DNA of 64,000 bases from Deinococcus roseus (lineage in GTDB: Bacteria > Deinococcota > Deinococci > Deinococcales > Deinococcaceae). Every line of letters starts with the position of its first letter. Positions within the stretch are counted from its first letter, which is position 1. The notes beneath the pieces are model-generated. The model had not been told where the DNA came from. It saw only the letters and a list, made by a program, of their open reading frames with translations, and made no database searches. The translations under genes were made by a program, and so were the position numbers. Below, piece after piece: positions 7,845 through 16,582 of the stretch. The stretch is taken from contig NZ_BMOD01000009.1 in NCBI RefSeq assembly GCF_014646895.1, forward strand, positions 62,001 to 126,000, read 5' to 3'.

Positions 7845-9147
7845 GCACCTGCTCCATCCTGAACAGCTGACCGTTCCCCTGCTGCACACCTTGAGGGAAC
7901 TGGGCTTCACCAGTTGCAAGGAAGGGTGCGGAGAGGGCGAATGTGGGGCCTGCGCGGTGGTCATCCGTTCTGCCAGCCCGCAGGGAAGCCCTTACACCCC
8001 CCTGAATGCCTGCCTCACCCTGACCGGGAGCGTGGTTCATCATGACGTCCTGACCGCTGAAGGGTTGCACCAGCACCCTGTACAGGAAGCCATGGTAAAC
8101 TTCAATGGCTCGCAGTGCGGATACTGCACGCCGGGCTTCGTGATGAGCATGTTCGCGGAGTATTACAGGGAGCGGCCCTTTGATCTGGAGGCCATTTCGG
8201 GGAACCTCTGCAGGTGCACTGGATATCGGGCCATCCGGGACGCTGCCCTGTCCCTGCCAGAACATGCCCCGGACGCTTTTTCTGCGCTGGAACTTCCTGA
8301 TGTGCAGGCCCTGGAATCAGGGCACTTTTGCCGCCCAACCAGCCTGCAAGACGCATTGTTGCATCTGCAAGCCCATCCTGACGCTAAAGTTCTGGCCGGG
8401 GGCACAGACGCCATTGTGGAGTACAACCAGCGGGATGTGCGGCCTGAACGGTATCTGGATGTCAACCTGATCCCGGAACTGAAGGTGCTCTCCAGAACAG
8501 AAAACGGGCACCAGGTGGGGGCGGCAGTGACCCTCAGCGAACTGGAAAGCATTTTGCCTGCTGGACTCAAAAGAGACTGGCTGGACCGCTATGCTTCCCG
8601 GCTGATCCGCAACCGGGCCACCCTTGGGGGCTCTCTGGTGACGGCCTCCCCCATCGGGGACGCTGCGCCCCTCTTGCTGGCCCTGGATGCCCAGGTGTTC
8701 ATTGCCACGCTGGAAGGGGAAAAACGGGTCTTTCTGTCGGAGTTCTTCACGGGGTACCGTTCCACCCTGCTGAAACCCGGAGAACTGGTGCAGGCCATTG
8801 AATTTGCAGAGATTCCCGAAACGCTGCAGTTCTGCAAGGTCACCAAACGACACCACGACGACATCAGTTCGGTGGCCCTGGGGCTGGACATCCGCATGGA
8901 TGAGGGGGTCATTTCCCATGCCCGCATTGGACTCGGAGGGGTGGCGGCCACCCCCATCAGGGCCAGAGAAGCCGAGGAGCGCATGGTCGGGAAAAAACCG
9001 GATGAGGCCCTCAAAGTGGCAATGGAGGTTCTGCAGGACAGCCTGAAGCCCCTCAGCGACCACCGGGCCAGCAGCGAATACCGCAAACAGGTCACCCTGA
9101 AGCTGATCGAGGCCTATTTTCAGGCGCACCTGGGGGTTTCTGTATGA
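7765..9147 (+). CDS. xdhA: xanthine dehydrogenase, FeS/FAD subunit
   Basis: The 460-residue small subunit passes electrons from the molybdenum site through two 2Fe-2S clusters to FAD. The plant-ferredoxin-type cluster motif CKEGCGEGECGAC lies near residue 52. The second cluster uses SQCGYCTPGF and NLCRCTGYR near residues 115-150. The FAD domain carries VLAGGTDA and LGGSLVTASPIGDAAP. The only ATG that keeps the N-terminal beta-strand (SLRVNG) is at 7765, giving an 80-base overlap with allB. A CTG at 7825 would be the only nearby alternative. It shares an ATGA overlap with xdhB. Confidence 0.93.
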   Translation: MKEGSFPVSPQNTSSAARTSLRVNGTEHLLHPEQLTVPLLHTLRELGFTSCKEGCGEGECGACAVVIRSASPQGSPYTPLNACLTLTGSVVHHDVLTAEGLHQHPVQEAMVNFNGSQCGYCTPGFVMSMFAEYYRERPFDLEAISGNLCRCTGYRAIRDAALSLPEHAPDAFSALELPDVQALESGHFCRPTSLQDALLHLQAHPDAKVLAGGTDAIVEYNQRDVRPERYLDVNLIPELKVLSRTENGHQVGAAVTLSELESILPAGLKRDWLDRYASRLIRNRATLGGSLVTASPIGDAAPLLLALDAQVFIATLEGEKRVFLSEFFTGYRSTLLKPGELVQAIEFAEIPETLQFCKVTKRHHDDISSVALGLDIRMDEGVISHARIGLGGVAATPIRAREAEERMVGKKPDEALKVAMEVLQDSLKPLSDHRASSEYRKQVTLKLIEAYFQAHLGVSV

Positions 9148-11429
9148 GCAAGCATGAAAGCGCCTGGCTGCACGTGAGCGGCACCGCCAGATTCACCGAA
9201 GACCTGACCCTGGACCACCCACACGCCCTGCACGCCTACCCGGTGCAGTCCCCCCATGCCCATGCGAAAGTGCTGGGCATCGACACCACCCTTGCAGAGA
9301 AGTCTGAGGGCGTGGTGCGGGTGCTGACCGCCAAAGACGTGCCCGGAGAGAACGACACCGGCATTTCCAGACGCGATGAACCCCTCTTTCCCGAAACCAT
9401 CGAGTACGCTGGGCAGGCCGTGGTGTGGGTGCTGGCCAAAACCCGTGAGCAGGCCAGAATCGGAGCACAACTGGTCAAGGTGGAATATGAGGCCATGAAG
9501 CCGGTGCTGGACCTGAAAGATGCCATTGGGCAAGGGTCTTTCCACAGTGCGCCCATCCGCATGGCGAGAGGATCCATCGATCAGGCCCTGGAAAACGCAG
9601 AGCACCTGAAAGAAGGCGAACTGGACATTGGGGGACAGGAACACTTTTATCTGGAAACCCATGCCAGCCTCGCCAAACTGGACGAAAGTGGGACCATGTA
9701 CGTGCATTCCAGCACCCAGCACCCCAGCGAAACCCAGGACATCGTGGCCCGTGTGCTGGGCGTGCCCCGCAGTGAGGTGATCGTGCAGTGCACCCGCATG
9801 GGGGGCGGCTTCGGGGGCAAGGAATCCCAGTCCAACCCCTACGCTTCGGTGGCCGCACTGGGAGCAAAACTGACCGGGAAACCCGTGCTGGTGCGCCTGA
9901 GCCGCGCCCAGGACACCACCCTGAGCGGCAAACGGCACCCTTTCCATGCCCGGTACCAGATCGGGTTCACCTCTGAGGGGATGCTGCAGGCACTGAAGCT
10001 GGACCTCTTTGCAGATGGCGGCTACAGCCTGGACCTCTCCGAGCCGATTGTGTCCCGGGCGCTCTTTCACTCGGACAACGCGTATTTCATTCCGCACATG
10101 CAGGTGACCGGACGGGTGTGCAAGACCCACAAGACCTCACAGACAGCATTTCGCGGGTTTGGAGGGCCGCAGGGGATGGTGGTGATCGAGCACCTCATGG
10201 ACCTGATTGCCCGCACCCTGAACCTGCCCCCCCATGAAATCCGGCAGAAGAACTTCTACACCCCGGAGCAGACCACCCACTACGGCCAGCAGGTCACAGA
10301 CGCCTGGAAAATGAACCGCGTGTGGGAAGAGGCCCTGCTGCGCAGCCATTACCTGAAGCGCGCAGAGGAAATCCGCGCCTTCAATGCCCAGAGCAAGAAC
10401 CCCCAGAACAAAAACAGGGTCAGAGGGCTGGCGATCACTCCCGTCAAATTCGGGATTTCCTTCACCATGACGGCCTACAACCAGGCTGGTGCATTGGTCC
10501 TGATCTATCAGGATGGCAGCGTGCAGGTCAACCACGGCGGCACCGAAATGGGCCAGGGGCTGCACACCAAAATCCAGGCCATTGCTGCAAAAACACTGGG
10601 CCTCCCCACCGAAAAAATCAAGGTGATGCCCACCCGCACAGACAAAGTGCCCAATACCTCTGCCACTGCAGCCTCCACCGGCTCTGATCTGAACGGTGGG
10701 GCCGTCAGGAACGCCTGCGAAACCCTGAAAGACCGCCTGCTGGAGGTGGTCGCAAAATTCCACAAACTGGAAAAAGCCCACCTGACCCTCACAGACGGGG
10801 CGTTCTGGCACGGGCTTGAAAAACTCTGGACCTTCGAGGAGGCCGTCAGAAGCGCCTATTACCAGCGCGTCCAGCTGTTCAGTGATGGGTTTTACGCCAC
10901 CCCCAACATCCACTGGGACAGGGAAAAAGCAGCTGGTCGGCCTTTCGCTTACTTCGCTTATGGGGCCTGCGTGGCCGAAATTGAACTCGATCCGGTCACA
11001 GGCATGCACCAAGTTCTGCAGGTGGACATCGTGCACGATGTGGGCGAGAGCCTGACCCCCAGCATCGACCGCGGCCAGATTGAAGGTGGGTTCATTCAGG
11101 GCATGGGCTGGCTGACTTTAGAAGACCTGCGCTGGAACGACACCGGGATGCTGGCCACCCGCAATGCCTCCACGTACAAACTGCCCACCCTGATGGATGC
11201 ACCGGATGTGTTCAACGTTCACCTGCTGGAAAACGTGCCCCAGGAAGGCGTGGTGTTCGGATCCAAAGCCGTGGGAGAACCCCCCCTGATGCTGGCCATT
11301 GCTGTTCGGGAAGCCCTCAAGGACGCCATCCACACCCTGACCGGGCATTTTGCGGATGTGCCCTCCCCCATCACGCCAGAAGTCAGTTTCTTTGCCTCCA
11401 GCCTGAAGAAAACCCATGTTCTGGGCTGA
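9144..11429 (+). CDS. xdhB: xanthine dehydrogenase, molybdopterin-binding subunit
   Basis: The 761-residue large subunit carries the molybdenum cofactor and hydroxylates hypoxanthine and xanthine. Recognisable motifs are MGGGFGGKES, AFRGFGGPQG, HGGTEMGQGLHTK and the C-terminal VGEPPLML block with the catalytic glutamate. The length matches bacterial XdhB. It starts four bases before the xdhA stop and overlaps xdhC by 14, so XdhA, XdhB and XdhC should be made in fixed proportion. It supplies urate to the uraD/uraH part of the same cluster. Confidence 0.95.
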   Translation: MSKHESAWLHVSGTARFTEDLTLDHPHALHAYPVQSPHAHAKVLGIDTTLAEKSEGVVRVLTAKDVPGENDTGISRRDEPLFPETIEYAGQAVVWVLAKTREQARIGAQLVKVEYEAMKPVLDLKDAIGQGSFHSAPIRMARGSIDQALENAEHLKEGELDIGGQEHFYLETHASLAKLDESGTMYVHSSTQHPSETQDIVARVLGVPRSEVIVQCTRMGGGFGGKESQSNPYASVAALGAKLTGKPVLVRLSRAQDTTLSGKRHPFHARYQIGFTSEGMLQALKLDLFADGGYSLDLSEPIVSRALFHSDNAYFIPHMQVTGRVCKTHKTSQTAFRGFGGPQGMVVIEHLMDLIARTLNLPPHEIRQKNFYTPEQTTHYGQQVTDAWKMNRVWEEALLRSHYLKRAEEIRAFNAQSKNPQNKNRVRGLAITPVKFGISFTMTAYNQAGALVLIYQDGSVQVNHGGTEMGQGLHTKIQAIAAKTLGLPTEKIKVMPTRTDKVPNTSATAASTGSDLNGGAVRNACETLKDRLLEVVAKFHKLEKAHLTLTDGAFWHGLEKLWTFEEAVRSAYYQRVQLFSDGFYATPNIHWDREKAAGRPFAYFAYGACVAEIELDPVTGMHQVLQVDIVHDVGESLTPSIDRGQIEGGFIQGMGWLTLEDLRWNDTGMLATRNASTYKLPTLMDAPDVFNVHLLENVPQEGVVFGSKAVGEPPLMLAIAVREALKDAIHTLTGHFADVPSPITPEVSFFASSLKKTHVLG

Positions 11430-12219
11430 GTGGACCGACACCCTGCAAAAACTCGCCGCAACCAGAGAGGACACCGTGATGGTCACCCTGGCTGCGGTGC
11501 GGGGCCATGCACCCCAGAAACCTGGCGTGAAGATGCTGGTGACAGAGGAACGCATTTACCACACGCTGGGGGGCGGTTTCATGGAGCACCACGCTGCTGA
11601 AAAGGCCCGCAAGCTTTTGCAAGACGGCACTTCTGAACCCGTCTCAGAAATCCTCAGGCTCACGGCAAAAGAAACCCCGGCCCACACCGTGCAGTGCTGC
11701 GGCGGCGAAGTGACCCTGCTGTACGAGGTGGTGCGCTTTAAAAGGCAGTCCGTGGCGATTTATGGTCTGGGGCACATCGGGCAGGCGGTGGCCTTTCATC
11801 TGGGCAGGTTGCCAATAGACCTGCACCTCTTTGACAGCCGTGAAAACCAGCTTCCAGAACTGGACACCTCCAGAGCCAGAATTCATGCACAGCAAGTGCC
11901 CATCCCGGAGGCCACCGTTTCAGATTTGCCGCAGGGCACCCTGATCCTGATCATGACCCACGACCATGCCACCGACCTTGCTGTGCTGGAAATGGCCTTA
12001 AAACGGCCTGATTTTCCCTTCATCGGGGTGATCGGATCCACGGTCAAACGCCAGAATTTCCGGCAACATTTGCTGAAAGAGGGGTTTGTGCAGCATGATC
12101 TGGACAGAATCACCTCTCCGGTGGGCCTTGCCAGCATTGCCAGCAAAGACCCGGAAGTGATCGCCCTGAGCGTGTCAGCGCAACTGCTGGAAATGCTGTC
12201 CAGAACTGAAGTTTCCTGA
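11416..12219 (+). CDS. xdhC: XdhC, cofactor maturation/insertion protein
   Basis: A 267-residue XdhC/CoxI-family protein. Family members bind and sulfurate molybdenum cofactor before handing it to xanthine dehydrogenase. The N-terminal half (MLVTEERIYHTLGGGFME) is the XdhC/CoxI domain. The C-terminal half is a Rossmann fold with VAIYGLGHIGQAV and ends with IGVIGSTVKRQ and SPVGLAS. Its ATG lies within the end of xdhB, as expected for a chaperone coupled to its client. It is the last clear member of the purine cluster. Confidence 0.92.
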   Translation: MFWAEWTDTLQKLAATREDTVMVTLAAVRGHAPQKPGVKMLVTEERIYHTLGGGFMEHHAAEKARKLLQDGTSEPVSEILRLTAKETPAHTVQCCGGEVTLLYEVVRFKRQSVAIYGLGHIGQAVAFHLGRLPIDLHLFDSRENQLPELDTSRARIHAQQVPIPEATVSDLPQGTLILIMTHDHATDLAVLEMALKRPDFPFIGVIGSTVKRQNFRQHLLKEGFVQHDLDRITSPVGLASIASKDPEVIALSVSAQLLEMLSRTEVS

Positions 12220-12257
12220 CCTTGTTTCTTGACCCTGCTTTTGACACTGGAGGCAAT

Positions 12258-12719
12258 GTGCGATTTTTCAAAGGGCTTTTTCTGGTGCTGACTGGTTGTT
12301 CTGTCGTTTCTGCTGCCCCTCTGAGCAGCAAAACCCTGGCTGTGCTGGGCAGCAAAACCCGCATCGTCACCCAGTACAAAACCCAGTTCAGAACGGTTTA
12401 CCTGCTGCACAACGCAGAAAACAACCTTTACGCCTATGTGGCCCAGTCCAGCAAAAACCCTGCCGAAGTGGGTGGATGTGTGCTCAGACCTGAAAAACAG
12501 GTTCTGAAGATGCAACAATGGATCAAAAAAGACGGCCCTTTCACCCTGCACAGTGGCAAAAAATTTCCCGTGTATGATGGATCGCTGTACATCCAGCTTG
12601 CAAACAAATCCTCTGGCAAACTGCTTTATGACGGGGTGGTTTACGGTTACCCCTACAACACCTATGATTTTGAAGACCTGTACCGTCTGGTGGATTGTGT
12701 TCGGTCCAAACCCCAGTGA
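12258..12719 (+). CDS. hypothetical secreted protein
   Basis: I do not recognise the family. The 153-residue product starts with a signal peptide (FFKGLFLVLTGCSVVSAAP) and then a charged, mostly beta-rich body with two cysteines. I chose the GTG at 12258 because GGAGG ends four bases upstream. The open frame extends to a TTG at 12222 with no ribosome site. It lies 38 bases after xdhC on the same strand, so it may be read from the same transcript, but nothing ties it to purine metabolism. Confidence 0.7.
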   Translation: MRFFKGLFLVLTGCSVVSAAPLSSKTLAVLGSKTRIVTQYKTQFRTVYLLHNAENNLYAYVAQSSKNPAEVGGCVLRPEKQVLKMQQWIKKDGPFTLHSGKKFPVYDGSLYIQLANKSSGKLLYDGVVYGYPYNTYDFEDLYRLVDCVRSKPQ

Positions 12720-12752
12720 TGGTCCAGCAAAATCCTTTAAGGGGAGTCCCTT

Positions 12753-13445
12753 TTGAACCTTTTGATGAACACTTTGGTCCAGAGCATTGTTTTGCAATTG
12801 TTTCCCAGACGCGAAGCTGCCGCTTTTCTTGCCAGACAGCCGCTGAAGGCAATCTTGCTGTTTTTTGGGGCCAGTCTGTTGTTCTGGACGGTTCTGGACA
12901 GTGTGTTTGCTTCTGTCCTTTCAGGAACAGCTTTCTGGGCTTTGATGGGACGAAAACTGGCTTTCTCTGTGGTTTATCGGGTGCTGGAGGTGGGAATGCT
13001 GTGGGGCCTGATCTGGATGTTCACCCGAAAAAACCAAGTTCAGGGTGCGCTCAAACCCTGGCTGACCCAGCATGCGGTTTACCTGCTGCTGTTCGATGGG
13101 CTGCTGGGACTCTTCTTTGGAGGATTTCAACTGCATGCACACCTGAGGCAAGAAGACGTGTTTCTGGTCTCCAGTCCAGGACTGAACTTCAGTTCTGCTC
13201 TGCAGCTCACCAAATGGCTTTTGATCGTGCCCGAGGTGCTCTTGCTCATCTCCATGGGTGTTCAACTGTGCAGGGGCCTGAGCCTCAAACCCATCGTGGC
13301 GGGGTTGGTGCTGCTGGGAGTCTTTTTCCTTTCCAACCTGGCTGGATTGCAGCTGCTGAATTTTCCCAATGACCGGAATGTGCTGATGATGGCTCCGCTG
13401 CACCTGCTGGTTTTGCGGTGTGGATGGCTGAACATCTGTCACTGA
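12753..13445 (+). CDS. hypothetical integral membrane protein
   Basis: A 230-residue protein with about five or six hydrophobic segments, including LKAILLFFGASLLFWTVL, VYLLLFDGLLGLFFGG, WLLIVPEVLLLISMGV and IVAGLVLLGVFFLSNLAG. This general layout is seen in YIP1-like bacterial membrane proteins, but I see no diagnostic motif. The TTG at 12753 is favoured by AAGGGGA seven bases upstream. An ATG at 12765 is possible. The last bases before and over the stop are part of a 14-bp tandem duplication. It converges on the minus-strand operon with only seven bases between. Confidence 0.7.
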   Translation: MNLLMNTLVQSIVLQLFPRREAAAFLARQPLKAILLFFGASLLFWTVLDSVFASVLSGTAFWALMGRKLAFSVVYRVLEVGMLWGLIWMFTRKNQVQGALKPWLTQHAVYLLLFDGLLGLFFGGFQLHAHLRQEDVFLVSSPGLNFSSALQLTKWLLIVPEVLLLISMGVQLCRGLSLKPIVAGLVLLGVFFLSNLAGLQLLNFPNDRNVLMMAPLHLLVLRCGWLNICH

Positions 13446-13458
13446 ACATCTGTCACTG
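13431..13458 (+). repeat. 14-bp perfect tandem duplication at a stop codon
   Basis: AACATCTGTCACTG occurs twice in direct succession (13431-13444 and 13445-13458). The stop codon of the membrane-protein gene straddles the junction. The second copy also contains the stop of the convergent minus-strand gene. Both genes keep sensible ends, so the duplication appears neutral and perhaps recent. Confidence 0.9.
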
Positions 13459-14307
13459 AAAGGGGCTTGAACCATTCAGACCCTTCAAAGCTGCTGCCAG
13501 TGCCCTGAACCCTTCCATCAGTCTCGGGCCGGGGCGTCCCAGTCCAGATTCGGGAATGACCACCACCCGGTGTTCTTGCACAGCAGCCAGAGATGCCCAC
13601 TTTTCCCTTTTGAACACCACGTCAGGGCGGATTTTCCTCACGCCGCACCAGGAGCAGACGATCAGGTCAGGCTGGGCCTCCAGCACCTGCTGGTCTGTGA
13701 CAGGACTGGAGCGTTTTTCCAGATGCACAAAAGCATTTTCTGCCCCCAGCAAGTGCAGCATGTCGGTGATCCAGGAATCCCTGGTGGCCACAATCACAGG
13801 TCTGGGCCACCATTCAATGAGCACTCTGGGTGGGTGTGAAAACACGGGCAGGCTGGCTTTCAGGGCCTCCACTTCTTGCTGCATGGCTGCAATCAGGGTT
13901 TCTGCACGTTCCTGACAGCGCATGACCTGCCCGACCGTGCGAATGCTTTCCAGCACACCTGTCCAGCTGGTGGGGTCCAGCACCACAAAGTTCAGGCCAG
14001 AGGTTTCCAGTTCCTGAACCACCTTTTCCATTCCAGGCACAGACAGGCTGGCCAGCACCAGATCGGGCTGCAAGTCCTGCAGTCTCCGCACGTCAATCTG
14101 CAGGTCCGGTCCCAGTCTGGGCAGGTCTTTCAGCACCTCACCAGGAAAGTCCGAGTGATCGTCTGCAGCGCACAGCAGGTGTCCCAGATCCAGGGCAGCC
14201 AGGATTTCGGTGTTGGAGCAGGTCAGGCTGGCAATGCGCTGGAAGGGGGGTTTGAAGGATGCCGTCATGGGAGGCATTGTAACCCGGAGGCATCCTTGCA
14301 GGATCAC
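13453..14307 (-). CDS. BtuF/FepB-type substrate-binding protein
   Basis: A 284-residue periplasmic-binding-protein-like fold of the helical-backbone class used for cobalamin or iron chelates. RIASLTCSNTEILAALDLG, LQDLQPDLVLASL, and VLEAQPDLIVCSWCG with PDVVFKREKW match BtuF-like proteins. There is no signal peptide or lipobox from any plausible start, which is unusual for an importer component. The GTG at 14307 overlaps the upstream stop as GTGA. ATGs at 14277 and 14268 are also possible. No permease or ATPase gene is next to it. Confidence 0.75.
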   Translation of the reverse strand: MILQGCLRVTMPPMTASFKPPFQRIASLTCSNTEILAALDLGHLLCAADDHSDFPGEVLKDLPRLGPDLQIDVRRLQDLQPDLVLASLSVPGMEKVVQELETSGLNFVVLDPTSWTGVLESIRTVGQVMRCQERAETLIAAMQQEVEALKASLPVFSHPPRVLIEWWPRPVIVATRDSWITDMLHLLGAENAFVHLEKRSSPVTDQQVLEAQPDLIVCSWCGVRKIRPDVVFKREKWASLAAVQEHRVVVIPESGLGRPGPRLMEGFRALAAALKGLNGSSPFQ

Positions 14308-14316
14308 TCCTGCAAG
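14295..14316 (-). other. hairpin over a stop/start junction
   Basis: CTTGCAGGA and TCCTGCAAG form a perfect 9-bp stem with a four-base loop. The loop holds the TGA of the heparinase-like gene and the GTG of the binding-protein gene. There is no T-run, so a terminator is unlikely. It could throttle coupled translation. Confidence 0.5.
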
Positions 14317-16574
14317 ACCAGCACGCCTGCTGAATCGCTTTTTGGGCCTGATCCGGGTTGTACGGTGGCAATGCTGCCTGAGCGGTTCACAGTGTAAGGG
14401 GTGTCCCGTTTGAGGCCCACAATGTACTGCTTCTGCACCCCTGCCGGAACCTGATATTGCACTTTTTCGCTGGTGGCAAAGCAGATCAGGGTGTTTCCCA
14501 GCACCAGGCCGGTTGCATCTTTCAGCAAAACCGGGGTGTCCTTGCCTGTGTTGAACACGGTCAGAAACTGGGTTTGCTGTGGGGCACCCGTTGCCTCGAT
14601 GGTCAGACGCTGGTACGCAGGTTCTCCGTGTGCTGCAGGCGAGGGGTCAGGGTCTCCCACGGTTTCCCCTTCTCTGGCTGGAGCTGTTTTGACGGTCAGG
14701 GTGGCTTTTTCCGGGAGCAAAGAGGTCACAGAGAAAGTTTGACCTGATCCTGTTTTTCCCAGAGCAACCCGCCCTTTGAGGTTCAGGAGGGTGGGAAAAT
14801 TGAAGGCCAGTTTCTTGAACCGCCCGCTTTTTTCGGTGGCCAGCTGATCAAAGACCATCAGGGCACCGGGTTCGATCCACAGCACAGAGCGCAGAACCTG
14901 GGTGACCCCATGCAGGTCTTCATAATCGGAGTTGTATGCAGCAGTGGCATCTCCCTGAGCGTAGGTGTAGCCTTTTCCAAAACTGGAGGCCAGCAGTTTT
15001 GCATCTCCAGAGGGCCGGTACAGCCAGCCTGAACCTCTGGTCCACAGCAGTTTGCGGTAATCGTCCCGTTCGGCGGGGTCGTTCTGGATCAGAGGAGCGT
15101 TCTGGTTGTCCGAGGCCGACCAGCCAAAGCCGTATCCCACCCGTTTTTTCAGGATCCATTCTCCTTTGAAAAAGAAGTCCACAGAGAGGGCATCCGCAGC
15201 CTGATGGTCAATGGTGTTCCAGCCTGACGTGAAGGACATCCCACTGGCGTTTTCGCTCCAGTCGGTGCGGGCCAGGATTTTGCCGATGCCCTCAATCTTC
15301 TGGTGGGTGGGGTACTGGGGTCTGGGGTCCTGGATTTTGCCCTGGGGGTCAAAGAGCAGGAAGTACAGGATCGCACTGGTGAACCGGCTGTCTCCCCCTC
15401 TGGCCCTGGAAGCAAGGTCATTTTTGCCACCTGGGGGAACCATGGTCTGAATCCAGCGCATGCCTGCTGCAGTGGTCTGGTCTCCGTTGAGTCTGGCGTA
15501 AATCCCCAGGGGTCCAAGCGCTTCGATGGAATCTGGAGCGTGGTTTTCCTGTCCATCTCCGTACCACAGCGCCTGATACACCTGTCCTGCATCCGAATCC
15601 TGGGTGCTTCTGGGCAGCAAAGATCCCATCAGGGCCTGAGGGTAGGCTTTCCAGAAGGGGTTCCTGAACTGGCTCTGGGGCAGGGTGTTTTGCCTGGAGG
15701 TGTGCAGGGCCAGCAGCAGTTGCGCCACGTAACCCATGCTCTGCGGGCTGTACTCGAAGCCCTCTCCGGCCAATCCTCCTTTTGCCACGGTGCTCAGGGC
15801 GTGGTCAATCACGTAAAGGTGCCGTCCCAGGGCCAGGTTCAGGTTTTTTTGCAGGGTGCCCGTGGGGTCATCTTCGGCATTCAGGCTCAGGGCCATCAGG
15901 GCAGCATTGCGGGTGTGGGCGGTGTAAAAGTTGTTCTGGGACCAGCGCACCCCCCTTTCGCTTTTCAGCAGGTCCGGGGTGTTCATCAGGGTTTCGGTGC
16001 CTTCCAGAAAGCATGCTGTTCCAGGATCAGAGCAGGGGTAACCGTGGTTCAGGTCCATGTTCTCGGTGGTCCAGCGGACAAACACTTTTGCAATGCGCTT
16101 TTTCTCTGCTGCACTCAGTTTGTTGTACAGCCAGTCCACAGTCAGGCCCCAGGCGGCCCCATGCCAGCGGGAACGGTTGTGCACGGTGAATTCCGGATCC
16201 CGGTAGGGTTTGCCCTCTGCAAGGCCCTTTTCAGCCTCTGCAACCACCCTGAGCAGAAGTTTTCTGGAGCGTTCAAAGTAATTCTGTCGGTCTTTCTCAG
16301 GCCCAATCAGCGACATGAAAGCAAACAGGGCAGCGTAAGATTCCAGCGGGTCGGATTCGTAGTCAAAACCTCCCCCATCTTCCAGCCTTCCCTGATCCAT
16401 GCGGGTCTTTGCGTCCAGGGCACTGCGAAGCAGGCCTTCCTGGTAAATGGGGTTTTTGCTGTTCGCCCAGGATTGCAGTTTTGGCACATCGGATGGGGTG
16501 ATCCACAGTCTGGGGTGGGTCTGGGCAAAGGCCAGTCCGGTCAGGGTCAGCGAGAGGGTCAGCAGGTGTCTCAT
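14304..16574 (-). CDS. secreted heparinase II/III-like polysaccharide lyase
   Basis: A 756-residue exported protein. After the signal peptide (RHLLTLSLTLTGLAFAQ) comes RLWITPSDVPKLQSW, the usual opening of alpha/alpha-toroid lyases. A large helical domain runs to about residue 400 with NRSRWHGAAWGL and GGLAGEGFEYSPQSM. The C-terminal half is beta-rich, with NTIDHQAADALSVDFFFKGEW and IEPGALMVFDQL, resembling the heparinase II/III C-terminal sheet. The ATG at 16574 has GAGG six bases upstream. A GTG at 16586 overlaps the preceding stop but has no ribosome site. The substrate cannot be told from sequence. Confidence 0.72.
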   Translation of the reverse strand: MRHLLTLSLTLTGLAFAQTHPRLWITPSDVPKLQSWANSKNPIYQEGLLRSALDAKTRMDQGRLEDGGGFDYESDPLESYAALFAFMSLIGPEKDRQNYFERSRKLLLRVVAEAEKGLAEGKPYRDPEFTVHNRSRWHGAAWGLTVDWLYNKLSAAEKKRIAKVFVRWTTENMDLNHGYPCSDPGTACFLEGTETLMNTPDLLKSERGVRWSQNNFYTAHTRNAALMALSLNAEDDPTGTLQKNLNLALGRHLYVIDHALSTVAKGGLAGEGFEYSPQSMGYVAQLLLALHTSRQNTLPQSQFRNPFWKAYPQALMGSLLPRSTQDSDAGQVYQALWYGDGQENHAPDSIEALGPLGIYARLNGDQTTAAGMRWIQTMVPPGGKNDLASRARGGDSRFTSAILYFLLFDPQGKIQDPRPQYPTHQKIEGIGKILARTDWSENASGMSFTSGWNTIDHQAADALSVDFFFKGEWILKKRVGYGFGWSASDNQNAPLIQNDPAERDDYRKLLWTRGSGWLYRPSGDAKLLASSFGKGYTYAQGDATAAYNSDYEDLHGVTQVLRSVLWIEPGALMVFDQLATEKSGRFKKLAFNFPTLLNLKGRVALGKTGSGQTFSVTSLLPEKATLTVKTAPAREGETVGDPDPSPAAHGEPAYQRLTIEATGAPQQTQFLTVFNTGKDTPVLLKDATGLVLGNTLICFATSEKVQYQVPAGVQKQYIVGLKRDTPYTVNRSGSIATVQPGSGPKSDSAGVLVLQE

Positions 16575-16582
16575 TTCAGGCC

